From the NCBI GenBank assembly GCA_965218555.1, contig OZ244625.1:2976001-3040000 (forward strand): a stretch of 64,000 nucleotides of DNA, read 5' to 3'. The position numbers were made by a program, and so were the translations under genes. Source of the DNA: JAPPLB01 sp965218555. GTDB taxonomy: Bacteria > Acidobacteriota > Terriglobia > Bryobacterales > UBA6623. This document shows positions 1-8,814 of this stretch, in pieces (the first letter of the stretch is position 1; the number at the start of each line of letters is the position of its first letter). Below the pieces are notes generated by a model. The model saw only the letters and a list, made by a program, of their open reading frames with translations. It did no database searches and was not told the DNA's origin.

Positions 1-1807
1 TCAGCACTTCGAGGTACTCGAACGAGCCGAGAGCGACATCGACGGCGTAAGTCTGCGCAACCCGGTATTCCGAGTCCATCGAAGGTTCGCGCGAAAACGG
101 GTGGACGTGCCCGCCAATGGCCCCCTGTTTGCGCGCCAGGGCGAACATGTCGGTGTTGCTCGGATAGAGACTGGCGATGCCGGTGTCCTCGTAAGCGGTC
201 GTGAAAGGCGAAATGAGGTGCTTGGTGAGGTTGATGAAGTTGATGTGACCGTACCAGGCGGGGCGGTATTCCTCACCGAACGAGATCAGGTTCTGGTCGT
301 CGGAAAGCGGGTGCAGCGGCTCGCCCTGGTAGTACTGCGTGTCGAAGACGCGGTTATCCTTGTTGGCGATCTTCCAGCCGATGTGGTCCAGGTCTTCCGC
401 CTTGGCCTCGAACAACATGTACTCGGGCGTGTTGTTGAGGTTGCCGCCGTAGTTCATATGGACATGGTCCGAGCCGCTCCACCAGCCCATGGCGTTCATG
501 CTCGCCATCCGCGTAAGTTCGAGCTCGATGCGCGTGACGCCTTTCGGGTGGACGTAGAAGTTGCCGCGGGACGGCCAGTACTCAGGCCCCTTGGCGGCTT
601 CGAGGATGAGCTCGCCGATGGGCACCTCGGCGGTGAAGTGTCCGGGGGCATGGAAGATGTCCTCTTTGGCGGCGCGGGCCGCGACCCGCTGGTAGGTGTT
701 CGTCGGCGCGTAGATCTTGCCGTCGGAGGCTTTCATGTAGATCCGCGACTCGGTGAGTTCGCCGGTCGTGTCGTCTTTCACGAAAACTTCGATGCGGCCC
801 ATCGGCCGGCGCCAGACGCGGCGCTTGATCTCGACTTTCTCGTCGGTCCCGCCGAAGGTCTTGAGCAAGCGGAGCTCGGAGAGACCGTGCTCGTTGGAGA
901 TGTAAGCGATCCATTCGCCGTCGGGCGACCAGGCCGGGTCGAAGTGGTCCCAGGGATTGCGCGTGAGTTGCAGCGGCTCGCCTTCGTGCACGGGATGGAC
1001 GTAGAGGTTGGTGTACTGGCTGCCGCGATGCGAAGCGTAGAGGATGCGCTTGCCGTCCTGCGACCAATTCGGCTTGGTACGGTACAGCGTCTCTTCGCGC
1101 AGGATGCGTGTGGCTTTCGCCATGGCGTCCGGTTCGAGCGGCGCGCGCCAGATAGCGCCGGAGCCCAGTGTGATGCCGCGGTTCGAAACGAGGATGATCT
1201 CCTTGCCGTCGGGCGAGAACGTGGGCTGAATGTGGTCGTCGTAGCGCCCGAAGTAGAGGCGCCTGCGTCCGAAGTCATTGGGCTCGGTGATACGAACCGG
1301 TTCGCCGAAGGCGCCGTTGTCGAACGAACGCGTGTAGATGTGGAAGCGGCTCTGAGGGTCATTGTGAACATAGGCCAGCGTCTTGCCGTCCGGCGACCAG
1401 ACGGGGTCGGCGTGCAGTTTGTCGCCCTCGGTGACGGCGGTGCTTTCGCCGGTGGTGACGTTGTAGAGCACCAAGTTGATGCCCTGGTCGTCCTCGGCGG
1501 TGTAAATGATCCAGCGGCCGTCGGGAGACCACGCCGGGGCGGAGTCGTAGGTCTTGTTTGCGGTCAGCTCGTAGGCAGTCGTGTCGCCGACCTTGATCTT
1601 CCACAGCGAGCCCGACATCGAGAAAGCGATCTCCTTGCCGTCGGGCGACCACGCCGGCCGCCAGGGCGTGCTGGCGCTCGGCGGCATGTAGAAGTTGTAC
1701 ATGTACCCGCCCGCATAGCGGTTCCTCGACGGGAACTGCGCCAACCCGGAGGTGATGCAAACGGTCAGGCAAAGAAGGGCGACAACGCTGCGGCGATAAC
1801 GATTCAT
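1..1807 (-). CDS. TolB-propeller / CehA-McbA-type metallohydrolase, partial (3' end off window)
   Basis: Exported protein read from ATG at 1807 with a CGGGAG ribosome site upstream; about 602 codons are visible and the C-terminus lies beyond position 1. A Sec signal (about residues 1-23) is followed by repeated WSPDG/FSPDG blades of a TolB-like propeller (about 50-330), a carboxypeptidase-regulatory-like domain, then the start of a PHP/CehA-type hydrolase domain with GWWSGSDHVHMNYGG as a likely metal-binding motif. CehA/McbA relatives hydrolyse carbamate or amide-like bonds; the substrate here is unknown. It is a clear paralog of the gene at 18968-21463 and lies downstream of the PLP-enzyme genes, separated from them by a MITE-like repeat. 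The family call is firm, the substrate is not. Confidence 0.8.
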   Translation of the reverse strand, partial: MNRYRRSVVALLCLTVCITSGLAQFPSRNRYAGGYMYNFYMPPSASTPWRPAWSPDGKEIAFSMSGSLWKIKVGDTTAYELTANKTYDSAPAWSPDGRWIIYTAEDDQGINLVLYNVTTGESTAVTEGDKLHADPVWSPDGKTLAYVHNDPQSRFHIYTRSFDNGAFGEPVRITEPNDFGRRRLYFGRYDDHIQPTFSPDGKEIILVSNRGITLGSGAIWRAPLEPDAMAKATRILREETLYRTKPNWSQDGKRILYASHRGSQYTNLYVHPVHEGEPLQLTRNPWDHFDPAWSPDGEWIAYISNEHGLSELRLLKTFGGTDEKVEIKRRVWRRPMGRIEVFVKDDTTGELTESRIYMKASDGKIYAPTNTYQRVAARAAKEDIFHAPGHFTAEVPIGELILEAAKGPEYWPSRGNFYVHPKGVTRIELELTRMASMNAMGWWSGSDHVHMNYGGNLNNTPEYMLFEAKAEDLDHIGWKIANKDNRVFDTQYYQGEPLHPLSDDQNLISFGEEYRPAWYGHINFINLTKHLISPFTTAYEDTGIASLYPSNTDMFALARKQGAIGGHVHPFSREPSMDSEYRVAQTYAVDVALGSFEYLEVL

Positions 1808-1833
1808 AACGACTCCCGGGGTGTTTCTACAAC

Positions 1834-2047
1834 CTGACCTGCATTTCTCACCACCTGACGGCCGAAGCACCTGCCTGCTGCAGGGAGGCGCGATACGACC
1901 GCCATGACTTCGCTTTTCCTTCGCAGCGCTTGCTTGCCGTGCTCGATGTAGGGTCAAGTACACCTGCGCGCGCCAAGCAGCGCGCGCCTCGTCCTGACGG
2001 TCCTCTCACGCACTTCGTCTCGCCACGTGGTGAGAAATACAGGCTCA
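1834..2047. repeat. MITE-like repeat, copy A
   Basis: Non-coding repeat with terminal inverted repeats: CCTGCATTTCTCACCA on the left, and its near complement TGGTGAGAAATACAGG on the right. The core is shared with copies at 15731-15914 and 16281-16464. This copy is about 30 bp longer because of two small internal insertions. It lies between two minus-strand genes and is not itself coding. Confidence 0.8.
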
Positions 2048-2060
2048 TATCAACGACCGG

Positions 2061-3320
2061 TCAGGATAACGCATCCAGCAACTGGTCCACGTCCGCCATC
2101 GTGTTGAAGACGGTGGGCGAGACACGCATCTGTTTCCACTTGACCTTGGCGGCGACTTTGGCGGCCCTCAGTTTGGCGCTGGTTTCTTCGGGGTTCTCAA
2201 CGAGGAAAGCCGTGATGGGTGTGGGGCTGCCCGGCGGCGTGATGCAAGGGAAACCGAGTTCCGGCAGCTCCTCGATCAGCTTGTCGCACAGCGGCTTGGC
2301 ATGGGCGAGGATGTTGTCGACACCGAGCTTGAGGATGTACTTGAGCGCCTCGCGCTGCGCTGCGCCGGCGATGTTCGAGACGTTGCCGACCTCATACATC
2401 CGTGCGCCTTCGCGCATTTGATAACTGATAGGCGTCTCTCCCGGCGGGCTTCCCGGAAAGTAGTGAAACTCGAAGTTCGCGTACTGCTTGTCTCCGTACA
2501 TCATCGGTTTGAGCACTTCGCCCTGAAGCTCTTCCCGCACGTAGAACAGCCCCAGGCCGCGCATCCCCATCAGCCACTTGTAGGTCGAGGCCGAGCAGAA
2601 GTCGATACCCATGGCCCGCATGTCCACGGGAACACAGCCGGCGGCTTGGACGACGTCAGCGTAAACGTAGGCGCCGTTGGCATGCGCGATATCGCTGATG
2701 GCCTTGGAATCGTAGAGAAACCCGTTGATGTTCGAAACAAGGGTCAGCGAGACGAGCTTCGTATCCTTGTCGATCACCCGCTCGTAGTCCTCGGCGGTGA
2801 CCTGCCAGTCCTTCTGCTTGATGATCCGCAATTCGAGCCCGGCGTCCTGCAGGCGGCGATAGATATAGCTGCCGCCGTGATAGTGCAGCTCGTCGGTGAC
2901 GACGTTGCCCTTGCCGTTGTGCAGGTCCAGGCCGAGAGCAACCAGGTTCTCGCCGATCAGCGTGCTTTGCACGAGAGCGATTTCAGACGCCTTGGCGTTG
3001 ATGAGCTCGCCGTACAGTTCCTTCACTTCGTGGAATTGCTTTTCGCCGAAGGGGCCGCCGTCTCCCGGACCATCAAGGATGAAGTCCAGATACCGGCGGG
3101 CCGCGTTGACGGAGTGGACACCGCAGGGATGCCGTCCGGCGTTGTTGAGATAGGCCTGCTTCGTTGACCAGGGGAAAGCAGCTCGAGCGGTTGCAAAGTC
3201 GGCATTTTCGGCCGTGAGCGCAGCATCGGCGATCTTGGAATCCGCCGCACTGCAACCAAAGAACATGCCGGAGCCGAGCGCGGCGGAACCGGCCAGGAAG
3301 TCGCGTCGGTCAAAGTTCAT
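2061..3320 (-). CDS. Tat-exported class V aminotransferase-fold PLP enzyme (paralog 1)
   Basis: A 419-residue fold-type I PLP enzyme of the class V group (cysteine desulfurase / isopenicillin N epimerase-like). The N-terminus MNFDRRDFLAGSAAL is a twin-arginine signal ending in FFGC, so a lipoprotein is possible. His146 (ELHYH), Asp222 (VYADVVQAAG) and Lys248 (STYKW) fit the ring-stacking His, pyridine-binding Asp and Schiff-base Lys of the fold, so the enzyme should be active. It is the last of three closely packed genes (36 bp after the previous one). The reaction could be epimerisation, beta-elimination or desulfuration; the substrate cannot be read from sequence. Tat export fits cofactor loading in the cytoplasm before transport. 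Confidence 0.85.
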   Translation of the reverse strand: MNFDRRDFLAGSAALGSGMFFGCSAADSKIADAALTAENADFATARAAFPWSTKQAYLNNAGRHPCGVHSVNAARRYLDFILDGPGDGGPFGEKQFHEVKELYGELINAKASEIALVQSTLIGENLVALGLDLHNGKGNVVTDELHYHGGSYIYRRLQDAGLELRIIKQKDWQVTAEDYERVIDKDTKLVSLTLVSNINGFLYDSKAISDIAHANGAYVYADVVQAAGCVPVDMRAMGIDFCSASTYKWLMGMRGLGLFYVREELQGEVLKPMMYGDKQYANFEFHYFPGSPPGETPISYQMREGARMYEVGNVSNIAGAAQREALKYILKLGVDNILAHAKPLCDKLIEELPELGFPCITPPGSPTPITAFLVENPEETSAKLRAAKVAAKVKWKQMRVSPTVFNTMADVDQLLDALS

Positions 3321-3356
3321 AGGGTTTCACCGTCGTTCGAGTCCGTCTCGCCTCAT

Positions 3357-4625
3357 CTACGCCAGCGCCGCCACCAAAGCCTCGACGTCCTGCTGGTTGT
3401 TCATCACCGACACCGACACCCGCATCTGATTACCGAACCGCAGCGTCACCTCGATATGGGCTTCTTTGAGCCGCCGCTCGGCCTCTTTCGGATCAGGGAC
3501 GCGAAACGTCGTGATCGGGCTTCGATTGCCCCTCGGAGTGATCGAAGCGTACCCGATCTTCGGCATCTCCTCCTGGAGGAACTCGATCAAGGGAGTGGCG
3601 TGCGCCTGAATCTCATCCACGCCGACCCGGTGGATGAAGTTCAGCGCCTCGTGTTGGCAAACGCAACCGACACTCGACACGTTGCCTACTTCGTACTGGG
3701 AGGCCATCTGCTTCGGTCTGTAGACGATCTCGCCCTTGCCGGAATCGGGATTTTCGACCCAGGGCTCGTAGTTGAAGCTCACGCCTCCTCCGAACTGCGT
3801 AGGCTGCACGACAGTTCCCTGCAGGTCCTCCTTGATGTAGAGGTAGGCGAAACCACGCAGTCCCATCAGCCACTTGTAGGTCGAGCAGGCAGCAAAGTCG
3901 ATTCCCATGGCTTGCACGTCGATGGGCACGGCGCCGCAGGCCTGGATGATGTCCGCGTATACATAAGCGCCGTTGCGATGCGCGATGCCGGCGATCTCCT
4001 TCACCGGAGCGAGCAGCCCATTGACGTTCGAAACCAGCGTCAGCGCGACGAGCTTCGTCTTGCCGTCGATGAGATTTTCGAAATCGGCCGGGTCGAGCCG
4101 CCAGTCTTTGTGCTTGACGATGCGCACGTCGAGACCCCGCTGCTGGCGCATTTTGTAGTTGTACAGGCAACTCGAATAGTGCAGATCGTTCGTTACGACA
4201 TTGCCGCCGGACTCCTGAATCCCCATGCCGTTCACGACCATGTTCTCGCCGACGGTCGTACTCAGGCAGAACGCAATCTCAGACGGCCGGGCATTGATCA
4301 GCTTGGCGAACAGCTCCTTGACCTCGCGCTTGTATGCGCCGCCAAGCGCCTTCGCTTCGTCCGGCACCTCGTACCAACCGGCTCGCGAGCACTGGTTCGC
4401 AAGGTAGTCGGCGTACTGCTCGATGGCCCGCGCCGTTTGAACGCTGAGGGGGTGCTGCGAGGCGTGATTCATGTACACGCCGTTCGCGGACCGCGGGAAG
4501 TCGCGGCGCGCGCTGTCGAGGCCGCCGAGCGCCGGCGCGGCATCACTCCCCTGACCGCACCCGAGCTGCGACGCCACGGACGCCGCGACGCTTCCCGCAA
4601 GAAACGATCTTCGATTGAAATTCAT
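3357..4625 (-). CDS. Tat-exported class V aminotransferase-fold PLP enzyme (paralog 2)
   Basis: A 422-residue paralog of its neighbours. The start at 4625 (MNFNRRSFLAGSVAAS) is preferred over an in-frame upstream extension because it has a GGAG site and gives a proper Tat signal; the extension would lie inside the upstream gene. A Cys follows the signal (SQLGCG). Conserved Asp225 (YADIIQACG) and Lys251 (CSTYKW) indicate a competent PLP site. It is 11 bp downstream of paralog 3 and 36 bp upstream of paralog 1, so the three are almost certainly one transcript. Substrate unknown. Confidence 0.85.
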   Translation of the reverse strand: MNFNRRSFLAGSVAASVASQLGCGQGSDAAPALGGLDSARRDFPRSANGVYMNHASQHPLSVQTARAIEQYADYLANQCSRAGWYEVPDEAKALGGAYKREVKELFAKLINARPSEIAFCLSTTVGENMVVNGMGIQESGGNVVTNDLHYSSCLYNYKMRQQRGLDVRIVKHKDWRLDPADFENLIDGKTKLVALTLVSNVNGLLAPVKEIAGIAHRNGAYVYADIIQACGAVPIDVQAMGIDFAACSTYKWLMGLRGFAYLYIKEDLQGTVVQPTQFGGGVSFNYEPWVENPDSGKGEIVYRPKQMASQYEVGNVSSVGCVCQHEALNFIHRVGVDEIQAHATPLIEFLQEEMPKIGYASITPRGNRSPITTFRVPDPKEAERRLKEAHIEVTLRFGNQMRVSVSVMNNQQDVEALVAALA

Positions 4626-4636
4626 GGTCACTCCGG

Positions 4637-5878
4637 TTACACCAGGGCGTCGAGCAGCTTGTCGACGTCTTCCTGGTTGTTGTAGATGTTGGGCGAGATC
4701 CGCAAACGGTTCCCCGTCATGGTCGCCTGAATGTTCGCCTGCTTCAGCCTGGCTTGCGTTCCCTCGTAGTCCGCCGGGATGAAAACGAGGATCGGACTGC
4801 GAGCGCCCTCGGGCGTGATGCACTGATACCTGCTCTCCGGAAGCTCCTTGCGGATGCGGTCGACCAGGGCCATCGTGTGCGCCAGCATGTTTTCGACGCC
4901 GATCTCTTCCATCACCTTGAACGACTCATACTGGCCGCAGTAGCCCTCGCGGGCCGTATTGCCCGGTTGATAGCGGCCGGCGTTCCTGGGCGGGGAGAAG
5001 GGCATCGGATCTTCGTTGCCGTCAGCGGGGTCCACCCACGGCGGGTAGTTGAAGTTGACGTATCCGGGGAAGAGCAGGTCGTTCACCGCCGTGCCTTGCA
5101 GTTCCTCCCGTACGTACAGAAAGCCTGAACCGCGGCACCCCTGCAGCCACTTGTAATTCGAGCAAGCGGCGAAATCGAGGCCGAGCGCCTTGACGTCGAT
5201 CGGGATGGCGCCCGCGGCCTGAATGATGTCGGCGTAGACATACCCGCCGTTCGCATGCGCCATCTCGGTAATGGCCTTGGCGTCTTCGATGTGCCCGTTG
5301 ACGTTCGAGACCAACGTGATCGCGACGAGCCTGGTCTTCTTGTTGATCGCGGCTTCCATCGCGCCGAGGTCGGTTACCCAGTTCTTCGCTTTGATGATCC
5401 GTACATCCATGCCGGCTTTCTTCCGGCCGAGGAAGCTGTGAATCGAGCCGGCGTAGTGCAGGTCGTTCGTAACGACGTTGCCGCCCGCGGCCTGAATGTC
5501 CAGGCCGTTCACCACGATGTCTTCGCCCGCCTTCGTATTCTGGACATAGGCGATCTCCGACGGCTTTGCGCCGATCATGCGCGCGAACTGCGGCTTGACG
5601 GCCCGCATCGCCTCGCCGGCATACTCGCCGCGCCCTTCCCCGCCGCCGTACATGTGGAAGTCCATGTAGTTCTGCATCCCCTGGCGGGTATGAGTGCTCA
5701 GCGGGCAGTGCGCCGCCGTGTCGAGGTACACCTGCCGCAGCACTCGCGGGTAGCGCTCGCGGATCGAAGCGATGCCGGAAAGCTTGGGGAGAGCGCCCCC
5801 TTGGCTTCCGCACGCCGCATGGGCGGCGGCCGCGGCGGCGCCCGCCGCACCGAGGAACCGACGTCGATTGATAGGCAT
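4637..5878 (-). CDS. Tat-exported class V aminotransferase-fold PLP enzyme (paralog 3)
   Basis: A 413-residue class V PLP enzyme with the Tat signal MPINRRRFLGAAGAAAAA, a Cys shortly after it (AACGSQ) and a strong GGGGAG ribosome site just upstream of ATG 5878. Asp217 (YADIIQAAG) and Lys243 (CSNYKW) are the expected PLP-binding and Schiff-base residues. It opens the three-gene run with paralogs 2 and 1. The 1 kb upstream is non-coding and repeat-rich. The closest described functions in the family are isopenicillin N epimerase and cysteine desulfurase, but the reaction here is unknown. Confidence 0.85.
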   Translation of the reverse strand: MPINRRRFLGAAGAAAAAAHAACGSQGGALPKLSGIASIRERYPRVLRQVYLDTAAHCPLSTHTRQGMQNYMDFHMYGGGEGRGEYAGEAMRAVKPQFARMIGAKPSEIAYVQNTKAGEDIVVNGLDIQAAGGNVVTNDLHYAGSIHSFLGRKKAGMDVRIIKAKNWVTDLGAMEAAINKKTRLVAITLVSNVNGHIEDAKAITEMAHANGGYVYADIIQAAGAIPIDVKALGLDFAACSNYKWLQGCRGSGFLYVREELQGTAVNDLLFPGYVNFNYPPWVDPADGNEDPMPFSPPRNAGRYQPGNTAREGYCGQYESFKVMEEIGVENMLAHTMALVDRIRKELPESRYQCITPEGARSPILVFIPADYEGTQARLKQANIQATMTGNRLRISPNIYNNQEDVDKLLDALV

Positions 5879-6080
5879 AAACTCCCCTTTCCCGGAAAGG
5901 TCGAAACAGACGGACCTTCAGCGTATCTCTACTCTAAGCCTCCCGGCGCAAGGTGTCCACGACACCTGTCAACGCAATCCAGAACGTTCCCCTTTCCCAG
6001 CATGGTTCATTCACCACGAATAGACACGAATCAACACGAATGAGGGGCGTTGTTGCTGCGGAGGCGGGAGCTGTGTGTCC

Positions 6081-6110
6081 ATTCGCGTCCATTCGCGTCC
6101 ATTCGCGTCC
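6081..6110. repeat. Tandem decamer ATTCGCGTCC x3
   Basis: Three perfect head-to-tail copies of a 10-bp unit, with a partial unit on each side. The 10-bp period matches one helical turn. No function can be assigned. Confidence 0.9.
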
Positions 6111-6296
6111 ACCGCAGCGGGTCGAGCCCGGAGGGCGACGGGAGCTGCGGCGAACGCTGCGCTTCGCGCATTTTTCCGGGAGAAACGGGATTCTGCGCAG
6201 TTTTGCAGGATTTCCCAGCTAACGGCGCTCGTCGTGAGGCCGACCGAGAACGGCGGACGGTGCGCCGACACTGGCTCCGGGGCAATATTTTTTACC

Positions 6297-6336
6297 GGGA
6301 AATAGCGGGCAATAGTGGGCAATAGCGGGCAATGCC
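6297..6336. repeat. Tandem decamer of GGGCAATAGC type x4
   Basis: Four slightly varied 10-bp units (GGGAAATAGC, GGGCAATAGT, GGGCAATAGC, GGGCAATGCC), with a fifth partial unit following. Confidence 0.85.
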
Positions 6337-6477
6337 GGGCAGGGAAGCAGTGACTCGGCAGCGGGTTTGGCGGTCCGGGCGGCGGTTTCCGGTTGTGCGA
6401 CCCTTGCGCACGCACGGCGAACCGAACGGCCGTACCGTCCGTGTTTCGTGTCTCGTGATTCATAAAAAACCTTACAG

Positions 6478-6708
6478 GCCGCGGCGCCGCGCGGTCGGCT
6501 CGCACCTCGTCCTGCCGGCCCTCTGACGCACTTCGCCTCGCCACGTGGTGAGGAAGGCAGGCCAAGGTTTTTGCCTCTTTCCTTCGCAGCGCTTGCTTGG
6601 CGCGCTCGATGCAGGGTCAAGCGCACCCGCGCGCGCCAAGCGGCTCGCGCCTCGTCCTGACGGCCCTCTCACGCACTTCGCCTCGCCACGCGGCGAGAAA
6701 TACAGGCT
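6478..6708. repeat. Degenerate, tandemly duplicated MITE-like right ends (copy B)
   Basis: Two successive, diverged versions of the right half of the repeat seen at 1834, 15731 and 16281. Each contains the CTCGTCCTG...CCCTCT core, and they end in GTGGTGAGGAAGGCAGG (about 6561) and GCGAGAAATACAGGCT (6708). The left terminal repeat is missing. Confidence 0.65.
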
Positions 6709-6885
6709 AAAGCCGAAGGGGAACGTTCTGCCTGGCTCACTATTTTTCTTCGCTCGCCAAGGTTCACATTCGAGTCAAGTTCATGCGGCGATCCGTTGTC
6801 CTGCTTGTCGGTCCGAGGCGGAGTCTCGCCAGGCCAGGAGAACTTCTCCCATTGCGCCGAAAGGCGTCCACGGCGTCCCGTTCCG

Positions 6886-8199
6886 CTAGGACAGAACTTC
6901 CAGCACCTTGTCCACATCGGAGTGGTTGTTGTAGACGGAAACCGAGAATCGCACTTGATTGCCGCCGCGTCCCACGGTGAGTCCCGAGTTGGGGCCGCCG
7001 ATCGAGATATTGGCGCGGCCCTCTTCGTTGGCGCGGTTGATCTTGTCTCTGACTGCATCGGTGTCGGGGTGCAGGAAGGTGCGGATGCCGGATTCGGTGC
7101 CGTCGGGCGTGATGGCGGTGAAGCCGAGCGGCGGCAGTTCCTTCTGCAGCCGGGCGGTCAGCTCGCGGGCGTGCGCCCGAATGTTGTCGACGCCGATCTG
7201 CTCGATGAAGCGGAAGGATTCGAGCTGACCGGCGTAGTTGATCGCCGCCGGCGTACTGCACTCGAATTGCGCGATGCCTCTCCGAGGGCGCGAGATGAAC
7301 TCGGGCTTGGCGGGGTCCGGCGAGGCGGTCCAGGGCTCGTAGTTCAGGCCGGGGCTGCCTGTGAACTGCGTTCCCTTGACGGCCGTGCCCTGCAGGTCTT
7401 CTTTCACGTACAGGAACCCGAAGCCGTGCTCGCCCTGGAGCCACTTGTACATCCCGCACGAAGCGAAATCGACACCCATCGCGCGCACGTCGAGCGGCGT
7501 CGCGCCACAGCCTTGAATGATGTCAGCGAACAGCCAGGCCCCGTGAGCATGAGCCAGGCCGCTGAGTTTCTTCAGGTCTTCGAGGTGGCCGTTCACCGAC
7601 GACACGAACGAAACCGAGATCAGTTTGGTATTGCGGTCCACCGCCTTCTCCATGTCGGCGATGTCGATTTCCCAATCGCGGTGCTTGACGATGCGAACGT
7701 CCAAGCCATGCTTGTCGCGCCGCGCGAGATAGTTCGCCAGCGACGCCGTGTAATGCAGATCGTTGGTGACCACGTTGCCGTTGCTCAGGTCCATGCCGTT
7801 CACGATGAGGTTCTCGCCGACCGTGGTTCCCGCGCAAAAGGCAATCTCTTCCGGCTTGGCATTGATCAGACGCGCGAACGCCGGCTTCATCTCGCGATAG
7901 CCCGTTTCCCAAAAGTCCTCGCGGCCCTCGCCGGGGCCGTTGTGCATGAAGTCGGTGTAGCGCTCGATGCCACGAACGGTATGGACGCCCAGCGGATGCT
8001 GCGCGGCGCAATTGAAATAGGTCTCGTTGACGGCGCGCGGGAAGCGGGCGCGGACCGCGTCCCAATCGACAACGCCCCCCGAGACCACGGGCGCCAATGC
8101 GCCGCCCTCCGTCTGCGAACCGGCGCCGCAGCCGGCCCACGCCGCCGTTGAAACCGCGCCCAAACCTCCCGACAGCCATTCCCTGCGATTCACTTGCAT
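6886..8199 (-). CDS. Tat-exported class V aminotransferase-fold PLP enzyme (paralog 4)
   Basis: A 437-residue member of the same family as the three genes at 2061-5878, transcribed separately. It has a GGGAG ribosome site before ATG 8199 and the Tat signal MQVNRREWLSGGLGAVSTAAWAGCG, with a Cys that could be lipidated. Asp226 (FADIIQGCG) and Lys252 (GMYKW) are retained. It is the most diverged of the four: the Lys motif is CGMYKW rather than C(S/N)xYKW. It is divergent from the TonB-dependent receptor downstream on the plus strand, which suggests shared control, although no operator was recognised. Confidence 0.85.
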   Translation of the reverse strand: MQVNRREWLSGGLGAVSTAAWAGCGAGSQTEGGALAPVVSGGVVDWDAVRARFPRAVNETYFNCAAQHPLGVHTVRGIERYTDFMHNGPGEGREDFWETGYREMKPAFARLINAKPEEIAFCAGTTVGENLIVNGMDLSNGNVVTNDLHYTASLANYLARRDKHGLDVRIVKHRDWEIDIADMEKAVDRNTKLISVSFVSSVNGHLEDLKKLSGLAHAHGAWLFADIIQGCGATPLDVRAMGVDFASCGMYKWLQGEHGFGFLYVKEDLQGTAVKGTQFTGSPGLNYEPWTASPDPAKPEFISRPRRGIAQFECSTPAAINYAGQLESFRFIEQIGVDNIRAHARELTARLQKELPPLGFTAITPDGTESGIRTFLHPDTDAVRDKINRANEEGRANISIGGPNSGLTVGRGGNQVRFSVSVYNNHSDVDKVLEVLS

Positions 8200-8814
8200 G
8201 CGTCTTCTCCCGAAGCTGAGTTACTCCGCCCTTATTGTACAGCCCGACGAGCGGCTACATCCGTCCAGTCCTTGCTCTGCCGAGCCCCAGCTGCCGTTCC
8301 GAAGCATCCCCACTTCATCCGTTTTATACGTTTTCTCATAGTTTGAATCCGCTCTGATGCATCAGGCGGAATCACCTCCGGTTCGTGGTGTCCCATCTCG
8401 TCACCGATCTCATCACTTGTTTCAGCTCCAACCGAACCGTTTAGAACATATTTCGTTCTCCATGCTGAACGAAGGCCGCCCCATAAGCATCAGCCGCGAA
8501 GGGCCGCCGGCCGCCGTGATGGAGCACGGACATCGCTCAAGGGCTACTAAAACAGGGGTTTTGCGGCAACGACGCGGCCACGGGACTTGTCGTCATCTTG
8601 CGTCTTGGGGCGGTTATTTTCACACAGCCCCCAAAAAAGCCTGAAAACGGCGCTCGATGCCCCCATAACGGTCTGGTAATTGCTATCCTTGTGTGCGATG
8701 CAGACACGTCTCCGTGTAGGCAGCCACGATCCCGACAGCGCCTGGGCAAGCGTAGAGCAGGTTTCAACCTGCCCGGCCCGTCGGCACCGATCTAGTGAAC
8801 ATGGGAGCAGTGGA
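8200..8814. other. 615-bp intergenic region between divergent PLP enzyme and receptor genes
   Basis: No supported gene. A perfect 7-bp inverted repeat TTCGTTC / GAACGAA with an 8-bp spacer sits at 8452-8473 and could be an operator or a small hairpin. Promoters for both flanking genes must lie here, but none is a clear match to a consensus. Confidence 0.5.
8452..8473. promoter_or_regulatory. Inverted repeat TTCGTTC-N8-GAACGAA, possible operator
   Basis: A perfect dyad in the divergent intergenic region. The position suits regulator binding, but the size and lack of a second copy make this weak. Confidence 0.3.

Larger units (their letters stand above)
5879..6885. other. 1 kb intergenic stretch with simple repeats and degenerate MITE copies
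   Basis: I see no convincing gene here. The stretch holds several CACGAAT-type motifs near 6017, three perfect tandem copies of ATTCGCGTCC (6081-6110), four 10-bp units of GGGCAATAGC type (6297-6336), and two decayed right-hand parts of the MITE-like repeat (6478-6708). The promoter of the three-gene PLP operon should lie near 5900-5960, but no clear -35/-10 pair was found. Confidence 0.6.

Noticed and set aside
101..1837. Long plus-strand open frame
   Set aside because: Antisense to a clear TolB/CehA-type protein; no domain and no ribosome site.
8357..8644. 95-codon plus-strand frame upstream of the receptor
   Set aside because: No ribosome site, no recognisable protein; better read as non-coding.
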